A DNA stretch of 47,231 bases. It comes from a bacterium. GTDB lineage: Bacteria > Krumholzibacteriota > Krumholzibacteriia > JACNKJ01. Positions 34,870 through 44,300 of this stretch are shown piece by piece. The first letter of the stretch is position 1, and every line of letters starts with the position of its first letter. Under the pieces are notes generated by a model. That model was not told where the DNA came from. It worked only from the letters and a program-made list of their open reading frames with translations, and ran no database searches. The stretch covers positions 1 to 47,231 of the forward strand of contig VGXI01000006.1 of assembly GCA_016873475.1 (NCBI GenBank), written 5' to 3'. The position numbers and the translations under genes are program-made.

Positions 34870-35547
34870 ATGACGATGCGCAGCAAGAGCCTACCCCTGC
34901 TGCCTCTGCTCCTGAGCCTGCTGCTGGCAAGCGGCTGCCTCTTCAATACTCCGCCGGAACCGCCGCCGCCGCAGCCGCCGCCCAGCTACAAGCCCTACTA
35001 CGACGCCGATCCCGTGACGGCGATGAACAACCTGGTCTACAACTTCGTGACCGCCTGGGAGCGCATGCACCTGGCCGAGTACCGCGACAGCATCCTCTAC
35101 CAGGGCACGGAAGCGGCCACGGATGGCGAGATCTACGCAGCCTTCAAGTTCTACTACGACCGCAGCATCGATCCCTATCTGCCGGAGCTGGACCTCTACG
35201 ACCGCGAGATCCAGCGGGCCACGAACATGTTCGGCGGGCAGCCGGGCAACAGCGTGCCGGGCATCAGGTCCATCAGTCTCGATCTGATGCCGAACGGGCA
35301 GTGGGCGAATCCGACCGATGTCACCGTCGATGGCGACAGCTATCCTCCCGGCACCAAGTGGCGCGCCCTCGAGACGGACATGTTGATCACGCTGAAATCG
35401 AACATCGGCAGTACGGACATCAACCAGTGGCTGGTGGAGGATCGCCTGATCTTCCACCTCATCCCGACCCGGGTCGAGAACACCGGTGCCCCCGGCACCT
35501 ACCACACCCGCTACAAGCTCTGGAAGTGGCGGGACGTCATCCAGTAG
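34870..35547 (+). CDS. small lipoprotein, related to the preceding one
   Basis: The protein has 225 residues, with a clear lipobox LASGC after a Leu-rich signal (about 1-22). A Pro-rich linker (PPEPPPPQPPPS) leads to a domain opening with AMNNLVYNFVTAWERMHLAEYRDSILYQG. That opening has the same pattern as the N-M-x-x-A-V-x-x-RY-x-x-YKDSL segment of the upstream neighbour. The end (YKLWKWRDVIQ) matches the neighbour's WRLVEWDE type of terminal strand. It is likely to be exported to the periplasmic face of the outer membrane. AGGAG lies 12 bp before the ATG. The family is not one that I can name. Confidence 0.72.
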   Translation: MTMRSKSLPLLPLLLSLLLASGCLFNTPPEPPPPQPPPSYKPYYDADPVTAMNNLVYNFVTAWERMHLAEYRDSILYQGTEAATDGEIYAAFKFYYDRSIDPYLPELDLYDREIQRATNMFGGQPGNSVPGIRSISLDLMPNGQWANPTDVTVDGDSYPPGTKWRALETDMLITLKSNIGSTDINQWLVEDRLIFHLIPTRVENTGAPGTYHTRYKLWKWRDVIQ

Positions 35548-35585
35548 CGTCCCGACCACCGCGCTTCTGACCGCGCCCCTCGCGC

Positions 35586-35614
35586 TTGACAGTGCGGGGG
35601 GCGCTTTCTAGTGT
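35586..35614 (+). promoter_or_regulatory. promoter of the polysaccharide deacetylase gene
   Basis: A consensus TTGACA (35586-35591), a 17-bp spacer and TAGTGT (35609-35614). The TTG of the -35 happens to be an in-frame start codon, which explains a misleading longer reading of the next gene. Confidence 0.6.
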
Positions 35615-35669
35615 AGGCCGCCTGCCGCGGCGCCGCGCCGCGGCCAGTCCAGCGCCTCGCAAACCCCAG

Positions 35670-36893
35670 GTGCCCGTGCCCCGCAAACGCAGCCGCCCCC
35701 AGGTCCGCCGCCGCACGCTGGCCGCGCTCTTCATCCCGCTCAGCGCGCTGATCGTGCTGGTGGCGGTCGGCCTGCTCGCGCGCGAGCGCCTCAGCGAGCT
35801 GTGGTTCCGGGCCGCGGAGCCCGCGCTGAGCCCGCCGCGGCGCGGCCTGCGGCCGGCCGCCGAGCTGGAGGAGGCGATCGTCCTCGGCGCGCGCGAGCTG
35901 GGCGTGCCGCGCGGGCGCATCGGCCGCCGTCCCGGGCCCGATGGCTTCCCGCGCTTCGAGTTCCGCTGCCCCGACGCCCTGCACCCGATCACGGCCAATC
36001 GCTGGCTGAGCCGCATCTTCGCGGACACCGGCATCGAGATCCTCGACTGCAGCGAGGACGGCCCGCTGCCGCGCCCCCGCCTGGAGTACAAGCTCGCCGC
36101 CGGCGCCCGGCGCGAGGCGCGCGCCACGCTCACCCTGCTGCCGCCGACGGGCGAGCCGCCGCTCGCGGCGGCGCACCCGCGGCTCGCGATCCTCGTCGAC
36201 GATCTCGGCAACAACTACGATCGCGTCACGCGCGGCCTCCTCGCCCTCGAGCAGCCCCTGACCGCCTCCATCCTGCCCGGGCTCAACTACAGCAAGCGCG
36301 TCGAGAAGGAGGCCCGCCGCCGCGGCCACGCCATCTTTCTCCACCTGCCGATGGAGCCGGCCGAGTATCCGGACAAGGATCCCGGCGACCTCGCCGTGCT
36401 GACCAGCATGAGCAGCGACTCGATCGTGGAGCTCCTCGTGGACATCCAGCGCGATTTCGCGCGCCTGGACGGCTTCAACAACCACATGGGCAGCAAGGCC
36501 GCCGCCGACGAGCGCGTCGTCGGCGCGGTGCTCGACTGGGCGGCGCGGGACCGCCTGCTGGTCGTCGACTCCTACACGGCTCCCGACAGCCGCATCTACG
36601 CGCTGGCCCGCAAGCGCGAGCTGCCCGTCCTGCGCGCGGACCTCTTCCTCGACGGCGCCGAGGAGGACGAGCTGGGGATCATGAGCAACCTGGCCGAGGC
36701 GACCGAGCTGGCCCGCAAGCGGGGCTGGGCCCTGGTCATCTGTCACCCGCGGCCGGAGACCCTGGCCGCGCTGACCGCCATGTTGCCCCGCCTCACCGAC
36801 TACGGCCTGCGCTTCGTCACCGTGCCGCAGCTCTTCGCGGGCCTGTCCGGAAGCGACCCGGCCCCCGCCCCGCGGCAGCCCGGCCCGGGTTGA
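35670..36893 (+). CDS. YibQ-like divergent polysaccharide deacetylase
   Basis: The protein has 407 residues. A basic start is followed by one transmembrane helix (about 15-36), anchoring the catalytic part in the periplasm. The domain at about 175-400 matches the divergent polysaccharide deacetylase (YibQ) family: RLAILVDDLGNN, then the ILPGLNYSKRVEKEARRRGHAIFLHLPMEP stretch, the NNHMGSKAAAD metal-loop and the late VICHPRPETL. Likely substrates are cell-wall or envelope polysaccharides. Start is placed at GTG 35670 rather than TTG 35586, which is part of the promoter; GTG 35676 is equally possible. It is followed by an exported protein under its own promoter. Confidence 0.85.
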   Translation: MPVPRKRSRPQVRRRTLAALFIPLSALIVLVAVGLLARERLSELWFRAAEPALSPPRRGLRPAAELEEAIVLGARELGVPRGRIGRRPGPDGFPRFEFRCPDALHPITANRWLSRIFADTGIEILDCSEDGPLPRPRLEYKLAAGARREARATLTLLPPTGEPPLAAAHPRLAILVDDLGNNYDRVTRGLLALEQPLTASILPGLNYSKRVEKEARRRGHAIFLHLPMEPAEYPDKDPGDLAVLTSMSSDSIVELLVDIQRDFARLDGFNNHMGSKAAADERVVGAVLDWAARDRLLVVDSYTAPDSRIYALARKRELPVLRADLFLDGAEEDELGIMSNLAEATELARKRGWALVICHPRPETLAALTAMLPRLTDYGLRFVTVPQLFAGLSGSDPAPAPRQPGPG

Positions 36894-36918
36894 TTTCCGC
36901 CGCCGGCTCTGCTATCTT
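36890..36918 (+). promoter_or_regulatory. promoter of the exported protein before secD
   Basis: TTGATT (36890-36895), a 17-bp spacer and TATCTT (36913-36918), overlapping the end of the deacetylase gene and 43 bp before ATG 36962. Confidence 0.55.
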
Positions 36919-36961
36919 CCTGACTTTCCGGCAGATCTGCCGCTCTCCGTCCAGGAGTCCC

Positions 36962-38017
36962 ATGCGCTGCTCGCCCCTCTTCGCCCGTCGCGCCCTGATC
37001 GCGATCCTCCTTGCTGTGCCCGTCCTGCCGGCGCCGTCCGTGGCGCAGGTCGAAAGCTCCGGGCCCAAGGGCTCCGGCGTTCAGGTCGTCCCCAAAGAGG
37101 AGATGCTGCGGCCGAAGGAGGAGCTGAAGGTCTTCCCCTACCAGCTCGTCGATTATACCCGCGAGGCGCACGAGACCCGCATCCAGAACGCGCCGGTGAT
37201 CGCCGTGGGGAAGGTGGAGTCCTACGAGGAGATCGCGGGCACCGAGAAGAACCGCAACTGGTCGATCTGGCTGCGCGTGGAGACGCTGCTGCGCACCGAT
37301 CGCATGGGCCAGGAGCAGTCCGACCGCCTCTACTTCCGGCTGCTGCCTCCGCTGCCGCCGCACCAGCCGATCAAGGTCGGCGACCGCTGCCTCGTGCTGC
37401 TCGACCGCGACCTGCGCTACGACAATGCGCTCATCCTGCCCACGGAGATGAACTACTACCCGGTCTCCGCCGAGGGTGTGGTCAGCAAGTTCTGGAAGGA
37501 CGCGCCGACGCGCGAGGCGCCGACCATTCGCGAGCAGGCTCTCTCCGCCTTCCTCGAGGAGATCCGCGCGCTCCTGCGCGCCGTCAGCCTCGAGGAGCAG
37601 GCGCGCGCCTGCGGCCTCGTGCTGACCGGCACCGTCACGGACAGCCGGCAGGGCGAGGAAGGCGCCAACGACTTCTACTTCGTGCAGGTCAAGCCCGAGA
37701 AGGTGTTCAAGGGTCAGCCCGAGGGCGACACCGTCACCTTCATCCAGCGGGGCAATCCCTACCGCTGGGCCGTCCAGGCCATGAACCGCGCGGCCTTCAA
37801 GAAGGGCGACCGCGTGCTCTGCTTCGGGAACAAGGACCCGACATTCTCCAAGCCGGGTGCCTGGAATCGCAAGGGAGAGCCGCTGTACGTCTTCCCCTAC
37901 GAGAAGAACTCCTCGCTCTTCCTCGCCGGCGACACCGCCTGGCGGAGCGGCTTCCAGCCCATCCCCCTCGACGAGCTCTACGCGCAGCTCACGCGCTGGA
38001 CCAAGGCCGCCCAGTAG
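36962..38017 (+). CDS. exported protein with two OB/NTR-like modules
   Basis: The protein has 351 residues, with a signal peptide ending in SVAQ (about 1-28). Two similar modules follow: one at about 75-145 (APVIAVGKVESYEEI ... KVGDRCLVLLDRD) and one at about 215-285 (GLVLTGTVTDSRQG ... VFKGQPEGDTVTF ... KKGDRVLCFGN). The pattern of a strand pair, a V-x-KG-type turn and a GDR-x-L-x-x-L strand resembles the OB-fold of netrin/TIMP-like or similar bacterial modules. I cannot assign a function. An AGGAG ribosome site precedes the ATG by 7 bp. It lies 84 bp before secD but has a separate promoter. Secretion or surface location is expected. Confidence 0.65.
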   Translation: MRCSPLFARRALIAILLAVPVLPAPSVAQVESSGPKGSGVQVVPKEEMLRPKEELKVFPYQLVDYTREAHETRIQNAPVIAVGKVESYEEIAGTEKNRNWSIWLRVETLLRTDRMGQEQSDRLYFRLLPPLPPHQPIKVGDRCLVLLDRDLRYDNALILPTEMNYYPVSAEGVVSKFWKDAPTREAPTIREQALSAFLEEIRALLRAVSLEEQARACGLVLTGTVTDSRQGEEGANDFYFVQVKPEKVFKGQPEGDTVTFIQRGNPYRWAVQAMNRAAFKKGDRVLCFGNKDPTFSKPGAWNRKGEPLYVFPYEKNSSLFLAGDTAWRSGFQPIPLDELYAQLTRWTKAAQ

Positions 38018-38068
38018 CCGAGTCCCCGCGACCTGCGCTGCGCCGATGAAATCCCGCGTTCCCATTCC

Positions 38069-38090
38069 GGAGCGGGCCCCGGCCCGCTCC
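38069..38090 (+). other. GC hairpin just before the secD ribosome site
   Basis: GGAGCGGGC (38069-38077), loop CCCG, and GCCCGCTCC (38082-38090) form a 9-bp stem directly before GAGGTGAGG, the likely ribosome site of secD. It has no T-run, so a terminator role is doubtful; effects on translation or RNA stability are possible. Confidence 0.45.
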
Positions 38091-38101
38091 CGAGGTGAGG
38101 C

Positions 38102-39763
38102 ATGTCTCGAAACCAGAAGATCAAGTTCTACAGCACCTTCGTCGTGCTGGCGCTGAGCCTCTGGCTCCTCTGGCCGAGCTTCTCCTTCTTCTCCAAGAGC
38201 AAGGCGGAGCTCAACAGCCTGCGCGTCAACGACGGCAAGGCCTACAATAAACTCCTCGACAAGTCGCTCAGCCTGGGGCTGGACCTCCAGGGCGGCACCT
38301 ACCTGGTGCTCGAGGTCGACCTCGAGGGTGTCCCTGACGAGAAGCGCGCCGACACGGTGAACCAGGCGATCAAGGTGATCCGCAACCGCGTCGACCAGTT
38401 CGGCGTCTCCGAGCCGAGCATCACCAAGCAGGGCGACAGCCGCATCGTGGTCGAGCTGCCGGGCCTGCCGGACGTGGAGCGCGCCACCCGCCTGCTCAAC
38501 ACGACGGCCCTGCTCGAGCTGAAACTCGTCGCCCAGCAGGGGGAGACCTTCTCGGCTCTGCAGAAGCTCGACCAGGTGATCGCGAGCCGCGCGGCGATGC
38601 CCGGCGCCCCGGCCGCGGCACCCGCGCCGGTGGCGAGCGCGCCGGCCAGCGGTGACAGTGCCATCTCCTTCCTCGCCGAGACGACGACGCCCAGCGCGGC
38701 GGCGCCGGCCGAGGGCGAAGGCCTGCTCACCCTCATGCGCGGCTACGAGGGCGGCGGCATCTTCATCTACAAGGACGACATGGCGAAGGTGAAGGCCTAC
38801 CTCGACGATCCCCTGGTCGCGGCGGCGGTGCCGCCCGGCTACGAGTTCATCTGGGGCGCCAAGGATATCGCCGACGCCAGCGGCCGGACGGCGCGCTTCC
38901 TCTACTACTGCTCGAGCCGCGTCGAGCTGGACGGCAAGAGCCTCACCGGCGCCGTGGCCGAGCCCGACAACGACCGGCCGGGCTTCCACCGCGTCGCCTT
39001 CACGCTCGACCGCGCCGGCGCCAACACCTTCGCGCGCACGACCGAGCGCAACGTCGGTCGCCAGCTGGCGACGATCCTCGACGACCAGGTCTTCCTGGCG
39101 CCGGTGATCGAGTCCCGCATCGGCGGCGGCTCGGGCGTCATCACCGGCCGCTTCACGGCCGATGAGGCGGCGGACAACGCGATCCTCCTGCGCGCAGGCG
39201 CCCTGCCGGCCACCATGCGCATCGAGGAGGAGCGCTCCGTCGGCCCGAGCCTGGGCCGCGACTCGATCACGATGGGCTTCCGCGCCGCGCTGATCGGCTT
39301 CATCGGCATCCTCATCTTCGTGCTGGTCATCTACCGCGGCAGCGGCCTGATCGCCATCGGGGCGCTCATCCTCAACCTGATCATCCTGCTCGCGGCGATG
39401 GCCTACCTGCACGCGACGCTGACCCTGCCGGGCATCGCGGGCATCATCCTCAGCATCGGCATGGCGGGGGACTCGCACGTGCTCATCTACGAGCGCATCC
39501 GCGAGGAACTGCGTGGCGGCAGCAAGGTGCGGCCGGCGATCGCGGCCGGCTTCGACCGCGCCTTCACGACCATCTTCGACTCGAACCTGACGACGCTGAT
39601 CACGGCGCTCGTGCTCTACATCTTCGGCATCGGCCCGATCAAGGGCTTCGCTGTCACGCTCACGATCGGCATCATCGTGAGCATGTACACCGCGCTGCTG
39701 GTGAGCCGGTCCATCTTCGACCTCCTCACCTACAAGCGCCCGATGCAGTCCCTGAGCATCTGA
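38102..39763 (+). CDS. secD: protein translocase subunit SecD
   Basis: This 553-residue inner-membrane subunit works with SecF to help pull exported proteins into the periplasm using the proton gradient. The first helix (about 9-31) is followed by LGLDLQGGTYLVLEVD, the SecD/SecF family signature, and the large periplasmic P1 domain. Helices 2-6 form the RND-type core (about 385-550). The helix-4 motif usually reading GMAVDANVLIFER is here GMAGDSHVLIYER (453-465): the key Asp (457) is kept, but three neighbours differ. An Ala/Pro-rich insertion (about 160-215) lies in the periplasmic part. secF follows after 23 bp. Confidence 0.96.
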   Translation: MSRNQKIKFYSTFVVLALSLWLLWPSFSFFSKSKAELNSLRVNDGKAYNKLLDKSLSLGLDLQGGTYLVLEVDLEGVPDEKRADTVNQAIKVIRNRVDQFGVSEPSITKQGDSRIVVELPGLPDVERATRLLNTTALLELKLVAQQGETFSALQKLDQVIASRAAMPGAPAAAPAPVASAPASGDSAISFLAETTTPSAAAPAEGEGLLTLMRGYEGGGIFIYKDDMAKVKAYLDDPLVAAAVPPGYEFIWGAKDIADASGRTARFLYYCSSRVELDGKSLTGAVAEPDNDRPGFHRVAFTLDRAGANTFARTTERNVGRQLATILDDQVFLAPVIESRIGGGSGVITGRFTADEAADNAILLRAGALPATMRIEEERSVGPSLGRDSITMGFRAALIGFIGILIFVLVIYRGSGLIAIGALILNLIILLAAMAYLHATLTLPGIAGIILSIGMAGDSHVLIYERIREELRGGSKVRPAIAAGFDRAFTTIFDSNLTTLITALVLYIFGIGPIKGFAVTLTIGIIVSMYTALLVSRSIFDLLTYKRPMQSLSI

Positions 39764-39786
39764 GCGACGGAAAGACGAGGCATACC

Positions 39787-40719
39787 ATGCTGGAACTACT
39801 CAAGGACACGAACTACCAGATCATCCCGCGGCGCTGGATCCTGATCTCGATCTCGGCCGTCGTCATCCTGGCCGGGCTGATCAGCCTGGTCGTCAGGGGC
39901 GGTCCGAACTACGGCATCGATTTCCAGGGCGGCTACAAGTTCATCGTCAAGTTCTCGGGCCCGGCCGAGCTGGCGCGCGTGCGCGAGGTCGTCAACGGCC
40001 TCGGCTACTCGCACAGCCAGGTCCAGGACTTCGGCAGCGAGCACGAGGTGGTGATCGTCCTGCCCTTGGAAGAGGAGATCGCCGCGACGGGCGGCACGGA
40101 TCCCGTCCAGGCCCGTCTCGGCGAGGCCCTGCGGGCGAACTTCCCGGTGGCGGAGATCAGCCAGGAGAAGGTCGGGCCGAAGATCGGCAGCGAGCTGCGC
40201 ACGCAGGCGCTCTGGTCGATCTTCTACTCGCTGCTCGGCCTGATCGTCTACATCACCTGGCGCTTCGAGTTCAGGTTCTCGATCGCCGCCATCGTCGCGC
40301 TGATCCACAACGTGATCATCATGATCGGCTTCTTCAGCCTCCTGAACAAGCAGATCGACCTCACGGTGCTCGGCGCCTTGCTCACCCTGGTCGGCTACTC
40401 GATCAACGACACGATCGTCGTGTTCGACCGCATCCGCGAGAACCTGCGCTCGCATCGGCGCGGCCAGTCCTACGCCGAGCTGGTGAACGCCAGCATCAAC
40501 CAGACGCTCAGCCGCACGATCGTCACCGGCGGCTCGGTGCTGATCGTGGTGGCGATGCTCTTCCTGTTCGGCGGGGCGGTGATCCACGACTTCGCGTTCA
40601 CGCTCTTCGTGGGCACGCTCGTGGGCACCTACAGCTCGATCTTCATCGCGAGCCCGATCCTCGTCGAGTGGCAGGCCGCCAGTCAGCGGCGGCGCGAGCG
40701 CCGTCTGGCCACGGCCTAG
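39787..40719 (+). CDS. secF: protein translocase subunit SecF
   Basis: This 310-residue membrane protein is the partner of SecD. The start PRRWILISISAVVILAGLISLVV is the first helix (about 15-37), followed by the family loop GIDFQGGYKFIV (about 45-56). The core motif TLVGYSINDTIVVFDRIRENLR (about 198-219) is canonical. The helices at the C-terminal end finish with a basic tail. Only one SecF-type periplasmic domain is present, of normal length. A strong terminator lies 31 bp behind it, ending the secDF unit. Confidence 0.96.
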   Translation: MLELLKDTNYQIIPRRWILISISAVVILAGLISLVVRGGPNYGIDFQGGYKFIVKFSGPAELARVREVVNGLGYSHSQVQDFGSEHEVVIVLPLEEEIAATGGTDPVQARLGEALRANFPVAEISQEKVGPKIGSELRTQALWSIFYSLLGLIVYITWRFEFRFSIAAIVALIHNVIIMIGFFSLLNKQIDLTVLGALLTLVGYSINDTIVVFDRIRENLRSHRRGQSYAELVNASINQTLSRTIVTGGSVLIVVAMLFLFGGAVIHDFAFTLFVGTLVGTYSSIFIASPILVEWQAASQRRRERRLATA

Positions 40720-40749
40720 CCGCGCGCAGCGAGCCGCTCGTCTCCCTGG

Positions 40750-40777
40750 AGGGGGCGCCGCGAGGCGCCCCCTTTTT
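40750..40777 (+). terminator. Rho-independent terminator after secF
   Basis: AGGGGGCGCC, loop GCGA and GGCGCCCCCT form a perfect stem ending in TTTTT (40773-40777), the clearest terminator in the window. Confidence 0.9.
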
Positions 40778-40814
40778 GCTGGCGCCGCCTGAGCCTGCTC
40801 CTTAGGATCGCGCC

Positions 40815-41348
40815 ATGCGCCTGCGCCGCCTCCTGCCGCTCTGCGCGCCGCCGCTCGCCCTCGCGGTCCTCCTCGCGGCGATGGCGGGGGCGGTCACGCC
40901 CCCGGCGGCGCCGCCGAGGGCCGGCGCCGGCGAGGCGGGGCCGCGGCGCAGCGAGCTCTGGCGGCACAGCCTTGCCGGGGCCGAGGGCCTCGCGCCCGCC
41001 GTCGAGGGGCTGGCCGCCGCGCTGGTGGCGGGGAACGCGCGCGCGATCGTCGCCCAGAGCGGACCCGGGCGCCTGCGCTTGCAATCGCGCGGGCTCGGCC
41101 TGCCGCCGACCCTCTGCGGTCCCGCCCAGGCTCGCGTCCTGCTGCATAGCCAGCTCCAGCCGGCCGGGCGCGCCGAACTGCGCCTCGGCCCCGCGGCGCT
41201 GGACGGCACGGGTGAGCGAGCGCGCGTGGCCTTCGACCTCCTCGGCGGCGAGCTGGGGTCCGGCTCGCCGGCGCAGCGCCGTTTCATCGCCGTCTACCGG
41301 CGGGAGGCTCCGGCGGCCTGGCGGCTGGAGGCACTGCGGTGCCCTTGA
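40815..41348 (+). CDS. small exported protein of unknown function
   Basis: The protein has 177 residues, with a signal peptide or single helix at about 9-26. The mature part has a pattern like DUF4783/NTF2-like domains: ALVAGNARAIVAQ, a C-bearing loop (LPPTLCGPAQARVLL), then R-x-x-VAFDLLG and RFIAVYRREA-x-x-WRLEALR strands. It lies directly before the giant kinase and overlaps its start by 10 bp, so it may be a secreted partner in sensing. TAGGAT ends 6 bp before the ATG and could be a -10 of a leaderless promoter or part of a ribosome site. Family identity is uncertain. Confidence 0.6.
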   Translation: MRLRRLLPLCAPPLALAVLLAAMAGAVTPPAAPPRAGAGEAGPRRSELWRHSLAGAEGLAPAVEGLAAALVAGNARAIVAQSGPGRLRLQSRGLGLPPTLCGPAQARVLLHSQLQPAGRAELRLGPAALDGTGERARVAFDLLGGELGSGSPAQRRFIAVYRREAPAAWRLEALRCP

Positions 41349-44300
41349 GCCGCCGGCACTGGGGCCGAGCGCTGCTCGTCACCTTGCTGCTGGCGGGGCG
41401 GAGCGCCGCTGCTCAGACAGAGGCCTGGACCCGCCACAGCGAGAGCGCCCTGGCCGCCGCCGGCGAGGCGCTGACCGCGCAGATCGATCTCGCTCTGGCA
41501 GGCCTGGCCAAGCGCGGCGAGCGCCTGAGCCAGGCCGCGCCGGCGGCGTTGCCGGACGCGGCGAGCGCCTTCGCCTTCCTCGAGCGCAGTCTCGGGCCGG
41601 CGCCGACGCTGGCCGGCCTACCGCTCGGCGTGCAGCTGCTGCGCGGCGACGAGCCGCTGGCCTGGCTCGGCCATCCGATTCCCCCGGACGAGGAGCGGGC
41701 GACCGCGGGGCCGGCGCTCGGCAGCTTCGGGGTCTACCGCTTCCTCAGCCTGCGCGGGCCACTGGGCGGGACTGGGCTCGACTGGCTGCTCGACCTGCCC
41801 CTCGCGCCACGCCTGCCCGGCGGCGGCGGCGGTCTGCCGACGCTGCTGGCGGCGCCGGCGGGGCTCGACCTGCGCGTCCTGCCGCCGGAGTCGCCGCCGG
41901 CGAGCGCGCCCGGCGCGCCGGGCTGGCGCAGCGGGCCGAGCGAGTCGCCCGGCAGCCTGCAGGGGCCGCTCCAGCGCTGGACGCTCAGCGCGGGCGGCCG
42001 CGAGCTGCTCGAGATCCAGTTGCAGGCGCCCGCTGCCCCGAGCTTCGCGCGCGCCACGGCGGCGGCGCGGCGCGCTTGGCTGGGCCTCGTCGCGGCCTTG
42101 CTCATCGTCGCCGTGGGGCTGATCCTGCGCTGGCGGGGTCGACGCCTGCGCCCGGGCGGTCTCGACCTGCCGCTGCGCGCGCTCTTCCTCAGCCTCTGGG
42201 TGCTGGCGCTGCGGCTCGTCCTGCGCTGGGGAGAGCTGCCCGCCCTCTGGCTCGGAGGACGCTTCTGGAGCGCGCGCGACTTCGCCCTCGACGTCCCCGG
42301 CGGCGTCTTCGCAAGCCCGGGCGAGTTCCTGATCAGCGCCCTGGCCGCACTGCTGCTGCTCGTTCTCGTGCTCCGGCCCTACCTGCGGCCCGAGGCGGAG
42401 CGCGAGGGCGACGAGCCCGCGCGCACGAGCGCCGACGGCGCCGGTCCTCTCGCCCAGGCCTTCGCCCTGCTCGCGCCGCTGGCCGGCGTGCTCGCGGCCT
42501 GGCGCTTCGCGGCCTGGGTCTACGCGAACACGGCCCCGGCGCTGCTCGGCGCCGAGGGCCTGAGCAGCCTCCGGCTCGTCGGCTTCGACGTCGCCCTCTT
42601 CCTCGCCGAGGTTTTCCTGCTCTGCCTGTTCCTCGTGCCGGCCCACTTCGCCTGGCGGCGCCTGCCGGAGCGCCGGCTGCTGCGGCTGGGCGGCGGTCTG
42701 CTGCTCGTGCTCGCCGTCGGGGCCCTGGCGGGCCTCGCCGTCGCGCTCACCCTCGCGCTCATCCTGCCGGTCGCCTGGGGCTTTCGCCGGGCCGCCGCAC
42801 GCCTGACGGGCCTGCTCGCGCACGCCGTTCTCGTCATCCTGGCCGCCACGCTCCTGATCGAAGGCGCGCAGGAGACCGCGCGCCGCGAACTGCGCGCCGA
42901 TCTCGCCGTTCGCGGCGCCGGCGCGGCGGCGGGGCGCGAGTCCCTCTGGCTTCCGCAGCAGGTCGAGGAGACCCTGCTCGGTCTGGGGCGCGAGCCCGGA
43001 CTGCGGCGCGATCTCCCGCGGGGGCGCGGCGGCGATGCCTGGCTCGCCCTCGCCGCCTGGCAGAGCGCGGACCTCGATGCGCTCGGCGAGCGCGGTGCCC
43101 TCGAGCTCTACGACGCGCGCGGCCGCCTGCGCAGCCGCTATCAGCGGGGCATCGAGCTGGCCGAGCCGCCGCGGAGGCCGTCGCTTTCCGGCGAGCGCGC
43201 CGACCTCTCGCTCAGCGTGCAGCCGGGGGTAACGGTCGTGGGCGCGGATTCCCTGCGCTTCGTCGAGGGCGAGCTGGCCCTCGTCGCGCCCGACGGTCGG
43301 CCCCTGGGCTGGGTCATGCTCCGCCTGCGCGAAGGGTGGCCGGCGGACGCCGCGCTGCTGGCCCCCGCGTCGACCGCCCAGCGTCTGCTGGCCGGGGCGC
43401 AGCGCCTCTTCCTGCATCTGCTGCTGCTGCTCGTCCTCGTCGGGCTGGATCTCGCCTTCTCGCGCGTGGAACCGGTGCGGCGGCGGCTGCCGTCGCTGCT
43501 GGGGCCGCACGGCCTCGGCTTCCAGCACAAGCTGCTGTTCTACTTCCTCATCGTCGCCATGCTGCCCGTCCTGCTCACCGGGCTGCTGGCCAGCCGGCAG
43601 CTGCGCGCGGAGCAGGACGGGGCCAGCCTGCGCACCAGCCTCGAGCGCGTGCGCGCGGCCCAGCGCTCGCTCGAAAACCGCGTGCGCCAGGAGGCGCGCG
43701 ATCTGGCGGCGAGCGAGTACGTGCGCAACTTCATCGTGCCCGACTTCCCGACCACGGTGCGCGACATCGGCAGCCTCGAGCACAACCGGCTGATGATCTT
43801 CAACGGCGCCGGCGAGCTGCTCCTCGACGAGAGCCTGCGCAACTGGCAGCCCGCCCAGGTGGACTCCTTTCTCGCGGTCGTGCCGCCCGGGCGCGTGGTC
43901 TACGAGCGCGAGGGTCGCCGCGTGCACGCCGGCATCCTGTTGCCGATGGAGATCTGGCATCGCGAGCGGCGCATCGCCTTCACCGTCTACTATCGGCTCC
44001 AGGTGGACGCTTCCCTCCTCGACGGCCTCGGCGAGGTGGTGGGGGGAGGGCTGAACCTCTACAGCGCGGGCTCGCTGCTCTACGCCGATCGCCCGGAGCT
44101 CTTCGGCCTCGGCTATCAGTCGCCGATGCTGGATCCGGCCACGGTGCGCGCCCTCGCCGACGGCCGCGCCGGGGCGCGCCAGGATCTCGCGCATGCGGGC
44201 GGCCTGCGGCTGGGTCGGGCGACGCTGCCGCTCGCGGACGCCCGCGACCGACCGCTCGCCCTGCTGTCGAGCGTCGAAGTCGCCGGCCTCGCCGGGCCGG

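Noticed and set aside
35586-35669. TTG at 35586 as the start of the deacetylase
   Set aside because: The TTG is part of a consensus -35 box (TTGACA), with a -10 at 17 bp, so translation must begin downstream.
38046-38156. Short open frame of 36 codons overlapping the secD start as a leader peptide
   Set aside because: It has no ribosome site and no stalling-type sequence; the overlap is probably chance in GC-rich DNA.
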